Assembly (NCBI GenBank): GCA_028689195.1
Contig: JAQTWR010000120.1
Coordinates: forward strand, 1-7,622
Direction: 5' to 3'
Length of the DNA: 7,622 nucleotides
From: Anaerolineales bacterium
Lineage (GTDB): Bacteria > Chloroflexota > Anaerolineae > Anaerolineales > Villigracilaceae
The notes below the pieces were generated by a model. The model worked only from the letters and a program-made list of their open reading frames with translations, made no database searches and was not told where the DNA came from. Positions 1 through 6,164 of the stretch are shown here, one piece after another. Numbering within the stretch: position 1 is the stretch's first letter; every line of letters begins with the position of its first letter. The translations under genes were made by a program, and so were the position numbers.

Positions 1-45
1 AACGACGATTGAGATTGCAAAGATAGACATAAATTTCTGTTTCAT
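1..45 (-). CDS. 5' end of an unidentified gene, signal-peptide-like N-terminus (partial)
   Basis: Reading the minus strand from position 45 gives ATG and 15 open codons, MKQKFMSIFAISIVV, running off the left edge. The start has a Shine-Dalgarno GGAG at 51-54, five bases before the ATG, so this is very likely a true gene start. The peptide has a short basic head (two lysines) followed by a hydrophobic run, which is the pattern of a secretion signal or first membrane helix. The rest of the protein is outside the window, so no function can be given. It lies 74 bp downstream of the transferase-like gene in the same direction and could share its transcript, although a G/C-rich palindrome lies between them. 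Confidence 0.6.
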   Translation of the reverse strand, partial: MKQKFMSIFAISIVV

Positions 46-50
46 TTTTT

Positions 51-54
51 CTCC
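51..54 (-). promoter_or_regulatory. Shine-Dalgarno of the left-edge gene
   Basis: GGAG on the minus strand, five bases before the ATG at 45. It is the main evidence that the short open stretch at the left edge is a real gene start. Confidence 0.6.
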
Positions 55-81
55 ATTGAGAAATGTTTTACCACAAAATCA

Positions 82-116
82 CCCTCATCCCCAACCCTTC
101 CCCCCGATGGGGAAGG
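82..116. repeat. Degenerate G/C-rich palindrome, family copy 1
   Basis: The core is a perfect inverted repeat, CCCTTCCCC (95-103) and GGGGAAGGG (108-116), with a four-base loop CGAT. The left outer arm CCCTCATCCCC (82-92) is present, but its partner on the right is missing because the stop codon of the transferase gene (120-122) follows after three bases. The other two copies, at 4510-4557 and 6112-6158, have both outer arms. The internal AA spacer suggests it lies in the opposite orientation to those two. No T-tract follows on the minus strand, so it is not a canonical intrinsic terminator, but the hairpin could still protect the 3' end of the mRNA. Confidence 0.7.
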
Positions 117-119
117 GAG

Positions 120-1556
120 TCATCCTAATATTTTCAAAATAAATTCCGCCGTCCGTTTTCCAGCGGATGCGTCGGTGAAGGTGATTTCATCTTCGATGAA
201 TTTTCTGCGCGCGGCAGAATCCAGCGCGGGATTTTTCAGATACGCGTCGAGCATATCGCGCAGTTCAGTTTGATTCTGCCCGACGCGTCCCGCCTTCGCC
301 TCGCGGAATCTTTTATGCGTGGGCCAGTCGCCGATTTCTTTCAGCGATAACGAAAACTTCTTCGGTTTGTTCCAACCGCCGGGCGTATCAATCACTGCGG
401 CAATCATCGGCGTATCGTGGACGGCGGTCTCGACCAACATCGTCGAATACACCGTCACCAGCACATCGGAATACGCCATCATCGAAGATTTCTCGTCCAT
501 GTCTTCGCCGCCGTAATAGCCGAGCGAACCGCCCAGCGCGACGGGTTGAACGACATGCACATGCGGATATTTTTTCTCCAACTCGAAAACGCGCTGACGT
601 TCTTCCACGAATATTTTCGGCTTATCCTGAAAGTGACTTGGATGCAAACGAATGAGCAACTGCGAAGGTTCCGCCAGCGAATCAGACGAAACCAATTTTG
701 CCAGCGCTTCGATGTTGGGGAAGTTCGGCGCGAAGTGGACGAAACTACTCGCGTAAGAAATCAACTTGCGGTTCGGGTCAAGTCCGTGTAGTTTGAAATA
801 TTCCTCGCGCGGCATGAGCCAAGCCTTGCGAAAATATCCGTCATACGAGGGGATTCCGCCGATGTTAACTTTCTCTGGATTCCAATCCGAGCCTTTGACG
901 AGTTCTTCTTTTTGCAGTTCAGACCAACAGGTCGCCCATTGCACGTCCGCGCCGCTGACGTTGTACGAGGACGAGTTATCCCAGCCAACGATGACGGTCA
1001 TGTTGGGAATTCCGCGCCGCGCAGATTCGCGCAGCAGGTAGCGATCCATGCGCCAGCCCGGAGTCGAGGCGATGACCATGTCGGGCTGATATTTATCGAA
1101 CAGGTCGGAGTAAATATTCGGGGCGAAGCGATTTTGCAACTTGACGAGTAGTTTCCGCGCCCAAGAAAAATTCCGCAGCAGAAGAATCAACAGCGCGGAT
1201 GGAATCCAAATTCCCAAGCGGAACTTCCAGCCGTTCTCGCCCCACACTTCCCAAATGTGACTGTCCATCGCTTCGGTGTTGATGCGGCGCGACCCGCCCA
1301 CGCGGCGCAAATAAATGAGCAGCGCTTGCAGGCGCGGACTGACTTTTTTGGCGTAGTCGTTGGCTTGTTTTAATCGCAAGCCTTCAAAGGTCAGCCCCGA
1401 ACGCGCAAAACGTGCGGCGATTTTTTCTTTGGTGTCGTCGTCGGTGAGGACGACAATTTCAACGCCCGCAGCGAGCAGCGTCGAGACGACGTCGCTTTGC
1501 AGGAAGTAGATGATTGCCATGCCGTGATCGGCGGAGATGAAAATGCGTTTGGTCAT
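120..1556 (-). CDS. GT-B-fold glycosyl/glycerophosphotransferase-like protein
   Basis: The protein is 478 residues long. It begins with a beta-strand-like segment (residues 3-8, then a turn HGMA) and a second strand (EIVVLTDD, 33-40), as in the N-terminal Rossmann half of GT-B enzymes. A conserved-looking GWDNSSSY occurs at 191-198. The C-terminal half has LIRLHPSHF (301-309) and then SDVLVTVYSTMLVETA (363-378). This HP... DVLVT.YST...E pattern resembles the nucleotide-binding half of CDP-glycerol glycerophosphotransferases and related surface-polymer enzymes. A hydrophobic stretch at 113-128 may attach it to the membrane; there is no signal peptide. By family analogy it would transfer a sugar or polyol phosphate from a nucleotide donor to a cell-surface polymer, but donor and acceptor cannot be read from the sequence. 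The start is fixed because an in-frame TGA lies 12 bases upstream (1566-1568). The Shine-Dalgarno (AAGGA) is weak, with only three bases of spacing. The gene is divergent from the metallophosphoesterase. The reading frame is certain; the family is a moderate-confidence call from motifs. Confidence 0.85.
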   Translation of the reverse strand: MTKRIFISADHGMAIIYFLQSDVVSTLLAAGVEIVVLTDDDTKEKIAARFARSGLTFEGLRLKQANDYAKKVSPRLQALLIYLRRVGGSRRINTEAMDSHIWEVWGENGWKFRLGIWIPSALLILLLRNFSWARKLLVKLQNRFAPNIYSDLFDKYQPDMVIASTPGWRMDRYLLRESARRGIPNMTVIVGWDNSSSYNVSGADVQWATCWSELQKEELVKGSDWNPEKVNIGGIPSYDGYFRKAWLMPREEYFKLHGLDPNRKLISYASSFVHFAPNFPNIEALAKLVSSDSLAEPSQLLIRLHPSHFQDKPKIFVEERQRVFELEKKYPHVHVVQPVALGGSLGYYGGEDMDEKSSMMAYSDVLVTVYSTMLVETAVHDTPMIAAVIDTPGGWNKPKKFSLSLKEIGDWPTHKRFREAKAGRVGQNQTELRDMLDAYLKNPALDSAARRKFIEDEITFTDASAGKRTAEFILKILG

Positions 1557-1630
1557 AAATCCTTTTCAGATAGCGGTCAAAAACCTTTGTATTTTACCCC
1601 GTGTTCGCCTAACCTTAGCCCGACTCCAGA

Positions 1631-1636
1631 TATAAT
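1631..1636 (+). promoter_or_regulatory. Candidate -10 box for the metallophosphoesterase gene
   Basis: A perfect TATAAT lies 17 bases before the ATG at 1654, inside the 97-bp divergent intergenic region (1557-1653). I find no good -35 at 16-18 bp (the hexamer at that place is CCTAAC). Transcription from this box would start around 1643, at the Shine-Dalgarno itself, giving a leader of only about 11 bases. It is a plausible but unproven promoter. A weaker TAAAAT on the minus strand (1591-1596) could serve the transferase gene. Confidence 0.35.
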
Positions 1637-1642
1637 CAAAGC

Positions 1643-1647
1643 AGGAG
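1643..1647 (+). promoter_or_regulatory. Shine-Dalgarno of the metallophosphoesterase gene
   Basis: AGGAG with six bases of spacing to the ATG at 1654. It supports that ATG as the start. Confidence 0.7.
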
Positions 1648-1653
1648 ATTCAT

Positions 1654-3003
1654 ATGCTTGTCATTGTCAGCGACCTTCACCTTGGGGACGGCACCACCGC
1701 CGATTCGATTCCCGCCAGCGCGTTTGACGTCTTTGCGCGCAGGTTGCAGGAGACCGCGTACTTCGCCTCGTGGCGCAAAGACGGTTCCTACAGCCCGATT
1801 GATTCGCTGGACGTGGTATTGCTGGGCGATATTCTCGACCCTTTACATTCCACCCTCTGGCTGAACGCGCGCGACCTTCGCCCGTGGAGCGATCCCTATC
1901 GCGCCGATTATGCCGCCAAGTTGACAGAAGTCACCCGTGCCATCCTCGACTACAACAAAGACTCGCTTGAAATATTACGCCGCTGCGCCAAAGGCAAACT
2001 TATCCGCCTCGCGCCCGCAACGCGCGGAAAGAAACCCGATTTCAAAACCAGCGAACAGATTCAAATCAAGGTTCGCTTTCATTACATGGTAGGAAACCAT
2101 GACTGGTACTACCACCTGCGCGGAGAGGCGTTTGACCAGATCCGCGCGGAAATTATCAAAGCCATGGGATTGAGCAACCCCGTTTCGCCCTTCCCCTACG
2201 AAGCGGACGAATCTCCTTTTTTACGGGAACTCTTTGAACGGTACAAAGTCCATGCCCGGCACGGCGACGTCTTTGACAAGTTCAATTACGATTCGGAAAA
2301 AGGCCGCGACCACGGAACTCTCGGCGACGCGTTCACAATGGAAGTCGCTAACCGCTACCCTATCGAGGCGCAAAAACGCTACGGCGACGAACTCCCCTCG
2401 GGCGTGGTGGATAGTTTGCGCCGCATCACCAACGTCCGCCCGGCGCTTGCCGCCCCGCTATGGATCAGCGGACAGATCAAAGCGCACGCGGGCGCGAACA
2501 TGCAGGAGGAGCTCAAAGACGTATGGGATGAAATCGCGCATGAGTTCCTGCAATTGGATTTTGTCCGCCAATTGGATAAATCCTTTCAATTCGACATTGT
2601 GGACGCAATGGAGTTGGTTCTCAAAATTTCAGACCGCGCTTCATTTTCCACCATCAATGACATTGTCGTTTGGGTGCATGAAAAGATGTGGGGCGGGGAG
2701 CGCTCATTCCTCGAAAACGCCCTGCGCGAACCTGCGTTTCTCGACAACTCCGCGCGCTATATAATTTACGGACATACGCATCACTACGAAGTAATCCCGC
2801 TGGACGCAAAAGGCAGCGCGCCGTATGTAAAAAGCCAGATATATTTCAATTCAGGCTCATGGCATTCCTATTACGACCTCGCAATGAAAAACCCAAGCGA
2901 GCAAAAATTCATACCCTATCAGGCGTTAGCCTACCTCACCTTCTATGCAGACGGGGAACACGAGAGCCGCGCTTTCGACGCGTGGTCTGGAGTGTATGCG
3001 TAA
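1654..3003 (+). CDS. Calcineurin-like metallophosphoesterase with a large helical insert
   Basis: The 449-residue protein carries the full dinuclear metal-binding signature of calcineurin-like phosphoesterases in order: SDLHLGD (D7, H9), LLGDILD (D59), VGNHDW (N148, H149), RHGDVFD (H203) and YGHTHHYE (H374, H376). These residues normally bind two divalent metals and hydrolyse phosphomonoesters or diesters. There is no signal peptide, so it should act in the cytoplasm. It is longer than simple members such as LpxH (about 240 residues). About 85 residues separate the GD and GNHD motifs, and about 170 separate HGD from GHTHH. The second gap is largely helical and charged and may form a cap over the active site that sets substrate choice. 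The substrate cannot be predicted. It is transcribed alone, divergent from the transferase gene and convergent with the nuo operon, and ends at a strong terminator. The start is supported by AGGAG at 1643-1647. Confidence 0.93.
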   Translation: MLVIVSDLHLGDGTTADSIPASAFDVFARRLQETAYFASWRKDGSYSPIDSLDVVLLGDILDPLHSTLWLNARDLRPWSDPYRADYAAKLTEVTRAILDYNKDSLEILRRCAKGKLIRLAPATRGKKPDFKTSEQIQIKVRFHYMVGNHDWYYHLRGEAFDQIRAEIIKAMGLSNPVSPFPYEADESPFLRELFERYKVHARHGDVFDKFNYDSEKGRDHGTLGDAFTMEVANRYPIEAQKRYGDELPSGVVDSLRRITNVRPALAAPLWISGQIKAHAGANMQEELKDVWDEIAHEFLQLDFVRQLDKSFQFDIVDAMELVLKISDRASFSTINDIVVWVHEKMWGGERSFLENALREPAFLDNSARYIIYGHTHHYEVIPLDAKGSAPYVKSQIYFNSGSWHSYYDLAMKNPSEQKFIPYQALAYLTFYADGEHESRAFDAWSGVYA

Positions 3004-3044
3004 ATAAAAAACGGGATGGCGTTTCAGCCATCCCGTTTTTTATT
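3003..3044. terminator. Bidirectional intrinsic terminator between convergent genes
   Basis: A perfect 18-bp inverted repeat (3003-3020 with 3027-3044) has a six-base loop GTTTCA. The G/C core CGGGATGGC/GCCATCCCG is flanked by six A on the left and six T on the right, so either strand reads as a stem followed by a U-tract. It begins at the last base of the metallophosphoesterase stop codon and ends 11 bases from the nuoN stop codon, so one element ends both transcripts. Confidence 0.93.
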
Positions 3045-3055
3045 GATCAAATTTC

Positions 3056-4498
3056 TTACTTCAAAACCGCTTGACTAGCCAGAAGGAACAACCACTGCGG
3101 GACAAAACTCATTACGACAATTACAACGGATGTAAGCGTGGTTGTAAACGCCAAACCGGGTTCGCGTTCGATAACGGGGTCGCCTTCTTTCATGTACATT
3201 TGGACGACGACGCGCAAGTAGTAGTATGCCGAGACCAGCGAGGTAAACACGCCAATCAGCGCAAGACCAATAAATCCGCCGGAAACCGCCGAGCGGAAAA
3301 GATAGAACTTGCCGACCAATCCCAAAGTGGGGGGAAGCCCAATAAAGGAAAGCATAAAGATCGTCATGGCGGCGGCGAGCGTGGGATACTTTTTCGCAAG
3401 TCCGGCGTAGTCCGTAATTTCGAGTCCTTTGCCTTCGGCTTTTTCCAATGAAATCACGACCGCCCACGCGCCGAAGTTCGTCAGCACATAAGTCATTAGG
3501 TAGAACAATCCTGCCGCAACGGACGAAGCGATAACGTCTTTATTTCCATACGGCACAAAAGCCATAAGGATATAACCCGCATGCGCGATGCTGGAGTACG
3601 CCAACATGCGTTTGATATTCGTCTGCGAAAGCGCCACGAAGTTGCCGACGATCATGGTCAACACGGACAAGACCCAGAGGATATTGGTCATATCCGCAGA
3701 GAGCGTTGGGAACGCGACGGAAAACACGCGCAGCAACGCCGCAAAACCCGCGATCTTCGCGCCCGCAGCCATGAAAGCCGTGACCGAAGTCGGCGCGCCT
3801 TGATAAACGTCGGGCGTCCACATGTGGAAGGGAGCCGCGGCGACCTTGAAGCCAAATCCTACAAGGATGAGAGCCGCGCCGATGGACAGGAGCAAACTCG
3901 GCGTCCCGTTTGACGCGGCGAAGAAAATTCCAGTCAGCGAGGTCGTCCCCGTCGCGCCGAAGACCAGCGCGGAGCCGTAGACGACAAATCCCGTTGCGAA
4001 TGCGCCAAGCAAAAAGTATTTGACGCCCGCTTCTTCCGATTCCAAGTTGCGGCTGTAGGCGGCGAGAACATAAAGCGGGATGGAGAGCAATTCAAGCGCG
4101 AGAAAAACGATGATGAGGTCGGCGGCTTGCGCCATGAGCATCATGCCCGCGACGCTGAAAAGCAGCAGGGTGTAGTATTCGCCGCGTTGAATATTCATGC
4201 GCCGAGCGTAACCGTAGGCGAGGATAACGCCAAAGAGTCCGCTAACGAGCACAAGCACGCTGGCAAAAGTGGAGAAGCCGTCGAGGACGACCATTCCGCT
4301 AAAGCCCGTGACCGATTTTCCAAATTGCGAGACGCCGTAACCTAAGGTCACTGCCAAGCCCAGCGCGGCAATAGAAGCCGTTACGCTTTTTCGATCTTTG
4401 GGAATGAACAGATCGACAAGCAAAAGCAAACATGCCCACGCAATGAGGATGGTGAACGGAAGAATTGAGTAGTAGTCTGTAAATGTAGGTTGCGTCAT
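3056..4498 (-). CDS. nuoN: NADH-quinone oxidoreductase subunit N
   Basis: This is one of three antiporter-like membrane subunits of complex I, which couple NADH:quinone electron transfer to ion pumping across the cytoplasmic membrane. From the ATG at 4498 the product is 480 residues (E. coli NuoN is about 485) and strongly hydrophobic, consistent with about 14 helices. Key channel residues are present: E136 in LALELLSIPLYVL, K218 in GFGFKVAAAPFHMW, K248 in AGAKIAGF, H306 in YSSIAHAGY, and K397 in LVGKFYLF. That last position is a lysine in NuoN, where NuoM has glutamate. The open frame extends upstream to 4594, but those 32 codons translate a palindromic repeat and overlap nuoM. The 4498 start has GGAG five bases upstream and begins the family-like MTQPTFTDYY. 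It is the last gene of the operon, 64 bp after nuoM, and is followed by a bidirectional terminator. Confidence 0.96.
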   Translation of the reverse strand: MTQPTFTDYYSILPFTILIAWACLLLLVDLFIPKDRKSVTASIAALGLAVTLGYGVSQFGKSVTGFSGMVVLDGFSTFASVLVLVSGLFGVILAYGYARRMNIQRGEYYTLLLFSVAGMMLMAQAADLIIVFLALELLSIPLYVLAAYSRNLESEEAGVKYFLLGAFATGFVVYGSALVFGATGTTSLTGIFFAASNGTPSLLLSIGAALILVGFGFKVAAAPFHMWTPDVYQGAPTSVTAFMAAGAKIAGFAALLRVFSVAFPTLSADMTNILWVLSVLTMIVGNFVALSQTNIKRMLAYSSIAHAGYILMAFVPYGNKDVIASSVAAGLFYLMTYVLTNFGAWAVVISLEKAEGKGLEITDYAGLAKKYPTLAAAMTIFMLSFIGLPPTLGLVGKFYLFRSAVSGGFIGLALIGVFTSLVSAYYYLRVVVQMYMKEGDPVIEREPGLAFTTTLTSVVIVVMSFVPQWLFLLASQAVLK

Positions 4499-4503
4499 GA
4501 ACG

Positions 4504-4507
4504 CTCC
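4504..4507 (-). promoter_or_regulatory. Shine-Dalgarno that fixes the nuoN start
   Basis: GGAG on the minus strand, five bases before the ATG at 4498 and two bases beyond the edge of the palindromic repeat. It favours this ATG over the longer open frame starting at 4594. Confidence 0.75.
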
Positions 4508-4509
4508 AT

Positions 4510-4557
4510 CCCTCTCCCCTGCCCCTCTCCCAATGGGAGAGGGGTTTGGGGTGAGGG
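4510..4557. repeat. G/C-rich palindrome in the nuoM-nuoN gap, family copy 2
   Basis: A nested inverted repeat fills the intergenic gap. The inner arms CCCCTCTCCC (4522-4531) and GGGAGAGGGG (4535-4544) are perfect, with loop AAT. The outer arms CCCTCTCCCC (4510-4519) and GGGGTGAGGG (4548-4557) differ at one base. It starts five bases after the nuoM stop and ends two bases before the nuoN Shine-Dalgarno. There is no T-tract, so full termination inside the operon is unlikely. Read in frame on the minus strand it gives LTPNPSPIGRG, the source of a false nuoN extension. Confidence 0.92.
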
Positions 4558-4562
4558 CAAAA

Positions 4563-6095
4563 CTATAACGGCAAAGCAGATAAAATTTTCTCAACCGCAG
4601 GGGCGATGAGATTGAAGAACGGCGCGGGATAGAGACCGATCCAGAACATGAAGACGACCAACGGAACGACGGTGATCAGTTCGCGCACATTGAGGTCTTT
4701 GAGCTCGTGGTGGTGGGTAATCTCGCCGGCAGGTCCGAGGAAAACTTTCTGGAACATGTAGAGGATGTACACAGCCGCCATAATCACGCCCGCGGCAGAT
4801 ATGCCCGCATACCACGGAGAGCCAATCGCTTTTGAGCCGAACGCGCCGAGCAGGATGGTGAACTCGCCCACAAAGCCGTTGAGACCGGGCAAGCCCATCG
4901 AGGAAAGCGACGCAATCAACATGATCGTTCCGAAGACGGGCGTAATCTTCCACAAGCCGCCGTAGACTTTAATATCGCGGGTGTGCGTCTGTTCGTAGAT
5001 CATACCGATGAGGAGGAACAACGCGCCGGTGCTGAGACCGTGATTGATCATTTGCAGAATCGCGCCAGCAACGCCTTGCGCGTTGAGCGCGAACATGCCG
5101 AGCATTACAAATCCCAAGTGGCTGACGGAAGAATACGCGACCAGTTTTTTGACGTCCTGTTGGGCGTAGGAAACTGCCGCGCCGTAGATAATACCGATGG
5201 TAGCCAGAAGCGCGATCCACGGGGCTGCGGCAATGGTCGCACTGGGGAAGAGTTGAATATTGAAGCGCAGGAAACCATACGTTCCCATCTTCAGCAAAAC
5301 GCCCGCGAGGATGACCGAACCCGCAGTGGGCGCTTCGACGTGGGCGTCGGGCAACCACGAGTGGAGGGGCCACATCGGGACTTTGATGGCGAACGCGGCG
5401 GCAAACGCGATGAAGAGCAGCATCTGCGCGCGCGGGTCAATCGCGCCCGTCGCGTATAAATCGGGCAGGCGCGCCAGCATCGTCGGGACATTGAAGGTAT
5501 CGGTTTTGATTCCAAGGAACAGAATTGCGACCAACATCAAGATAGAGCCAGCCATCGTGTAGAGGAAGAACTTGACGGCGGCGTACATGCGGCGCGGTCC
5601 GCCCCAAATGCCGATGAGGAAGTACATCGGGACGAGGGTGAATTCCCAGAAGACGTAGAACAGGAAGAGGTCTTGCGCGAGGAACACGCCCATCATGCCC
5701 ACTTCCAGAAGAAGGAAGAAGATCATGAATTCCTTGACGCGGTCTTCGACGGCTGTCCATGTGGAGAGCAACGAGATCGGCGAAAGGAAGGCGGTGAGCA
5801 AAACGAGCAGGATGCTCAAACCGTCTACGGCGAGATAGTAGTAGATGTTCCAACCCGCGACGGTGATCCACGCGTATTTGGCTTCAAGATGAAGCGCGCC
5901 CGCGGCTCCCGTAACAGATTCGGCGGCGTAAAAACTTTGAAGAACCCATAGCGAAATGCCAAAGGTCATCAGAGAAGCGACCAACGCTGTCCAGCGGATG
6001 GCGACTTTCTGCTCTTCGTTCATCAGCAGAATGACCAGCACGCCCACGAGCGGGAAGAAGGTCAGGAGAGTAAGAGGTTGCAAAAGAAATTCCAT
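4563..6095 (-). CDS. nuoM: NADH-quinone oxidoreductase subunit M
   Basis: This is the middle antiporter-like subunit in the membrane arm of complex I. At 510 residues it matches the E. coli length (509) and has the expected run of about 14 hydrophobic helices. Channel residues known from E. coli can be placed with a small constant offset: E151 in FYVFWEFTLVPMYF (E144), K238 in AIKVPMWPLHSWLPDAH (K234), K269 in GVLLKMGTYG (K265), H326 in YSSVSHLGF (H322), H352 in QMINHGLSTG (H348) and E411 in NGFVGEF (E407). All are intact, so the subunit should be functional. The ATG at 6095 is preceded by GAGGA at six bases. The gene lies 69 bp after nuoL and 64 bp before nuoN, with a palindromic repeat in each gap. 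Confidence 0.97.
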   Translation of the reverse strand: MEFLLQPLTLLTFFPLVGVLVILLMNEEQKVAIRWTALVASLMTFGISLWVLQSFYAAESVTGAAGALHLEAKYAWITVAGWNIYYYLAVDGLSILLVLLTAFLSPISLLSTWTAVEDRVKEFMIFFLLLEVGMMGVFLAQDLFLFYVFWEFTLVPMYFLIGIWGGPRRMYAAVKFFLYTMAGSILMLVAILFLGIKTDTFNVPTMLARLPDLYATGAIDPRAQMLLFIAFAAAFAIKVPMWPLHSWLPDAHVEAPTAGSVILAGVLLKMGTYGFLRFNIQLFPSATIAAAPWIALLATIGIIYGAAVSYAQQDVKKLVAYSSVSHLGFVMLGMFALNAQGVAGAILQMINHGLSTGALFLLIGMIYEQTHTRDIKVYGGLWKITPVFGTIMLIASLSSMGLPGLNGFVGEFTILLGAFGSKAIGSPWYAGISAAGVIMAAVYILYMFQKVFLGPAGEITHHHELKDLNVRELITVVPLVVFMFWIGLYPAPFFNLIAPAVEKILSALPL

Positions 6096-6101
6096 GTTCT
6101 A

Positions 6102-6106
6102 TCCTC
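6102..6106 (-). promoter_or_regulatory. Shine-Dalgarno of nuoM
   Basis: GAGGA on the minus strand with six bases of spacing to the ATG at 6095, just outside the palindromic repeat. Confidence 0.7.
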
Positions 6107-6111
6107 GAGTG

Positions 6112-6158
6112 CCCTCACCCCTGCCCCTCTCTCAATGGGAGAGGGGTTGGGGTGAGGG
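6112..6158. repeat. G/C-rich palindrome in the nuoL-nuoM gap, family copy 3
   Basis: The outer arms CCCTCACCCC (6112-6121) and GGGGTGAGGG (6149-6158) are perfect complements. The inner arms CCCCTCTCTC (6124-6133) and GGGAGAGGGG (6137-6146) carry one mismatch around the loop AAT. The sequence is nearly that of copy 2 and lies in the same orientation. It begins six bases after the nuoL stop and ends five bases before the nuoM Shine-Dalgarno. No T-tract follows. Confidence 0.92.
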
Positions 6159-6164
6159 AGGTTT

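Noticed and set aside
60..100. A promoter for the left-edge gene (TAAAAC with TTGGGG upstream on the minus strand)
   Set aside because: Both boxes are poor matches and the -35 candidate is part of the palindromic repeat.
319..1151. Plus-strand open frames opposite the transferase-like gene
   Set aside because: They overlap each other and the minus-strand gene, have no convincing ribosome binding site and have low-complexity composition typical of the complement of a coding strand.
3071..5459. Several plus-strand open frames of 100-160 codons opposite nuoN and nuoM
   Set aside because: They are antisense to strongly conserved membrane genes, have Arg/His/Gln-rich shadow-frame composition, and have no family resemblance.
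4510..6158. The nuo palindromes as intrinsic terminators
   Set aside because: The stems are strong but no T-tract follows on the minus strand, and termination there would cut off essential downstream subunits.
82..6158. The three G/C-rich repeats as a CRISPR array
   Set aside because: The copies are kilobases apart, lie between unrelated genes, have no regular spacers, and no cas genes are present.
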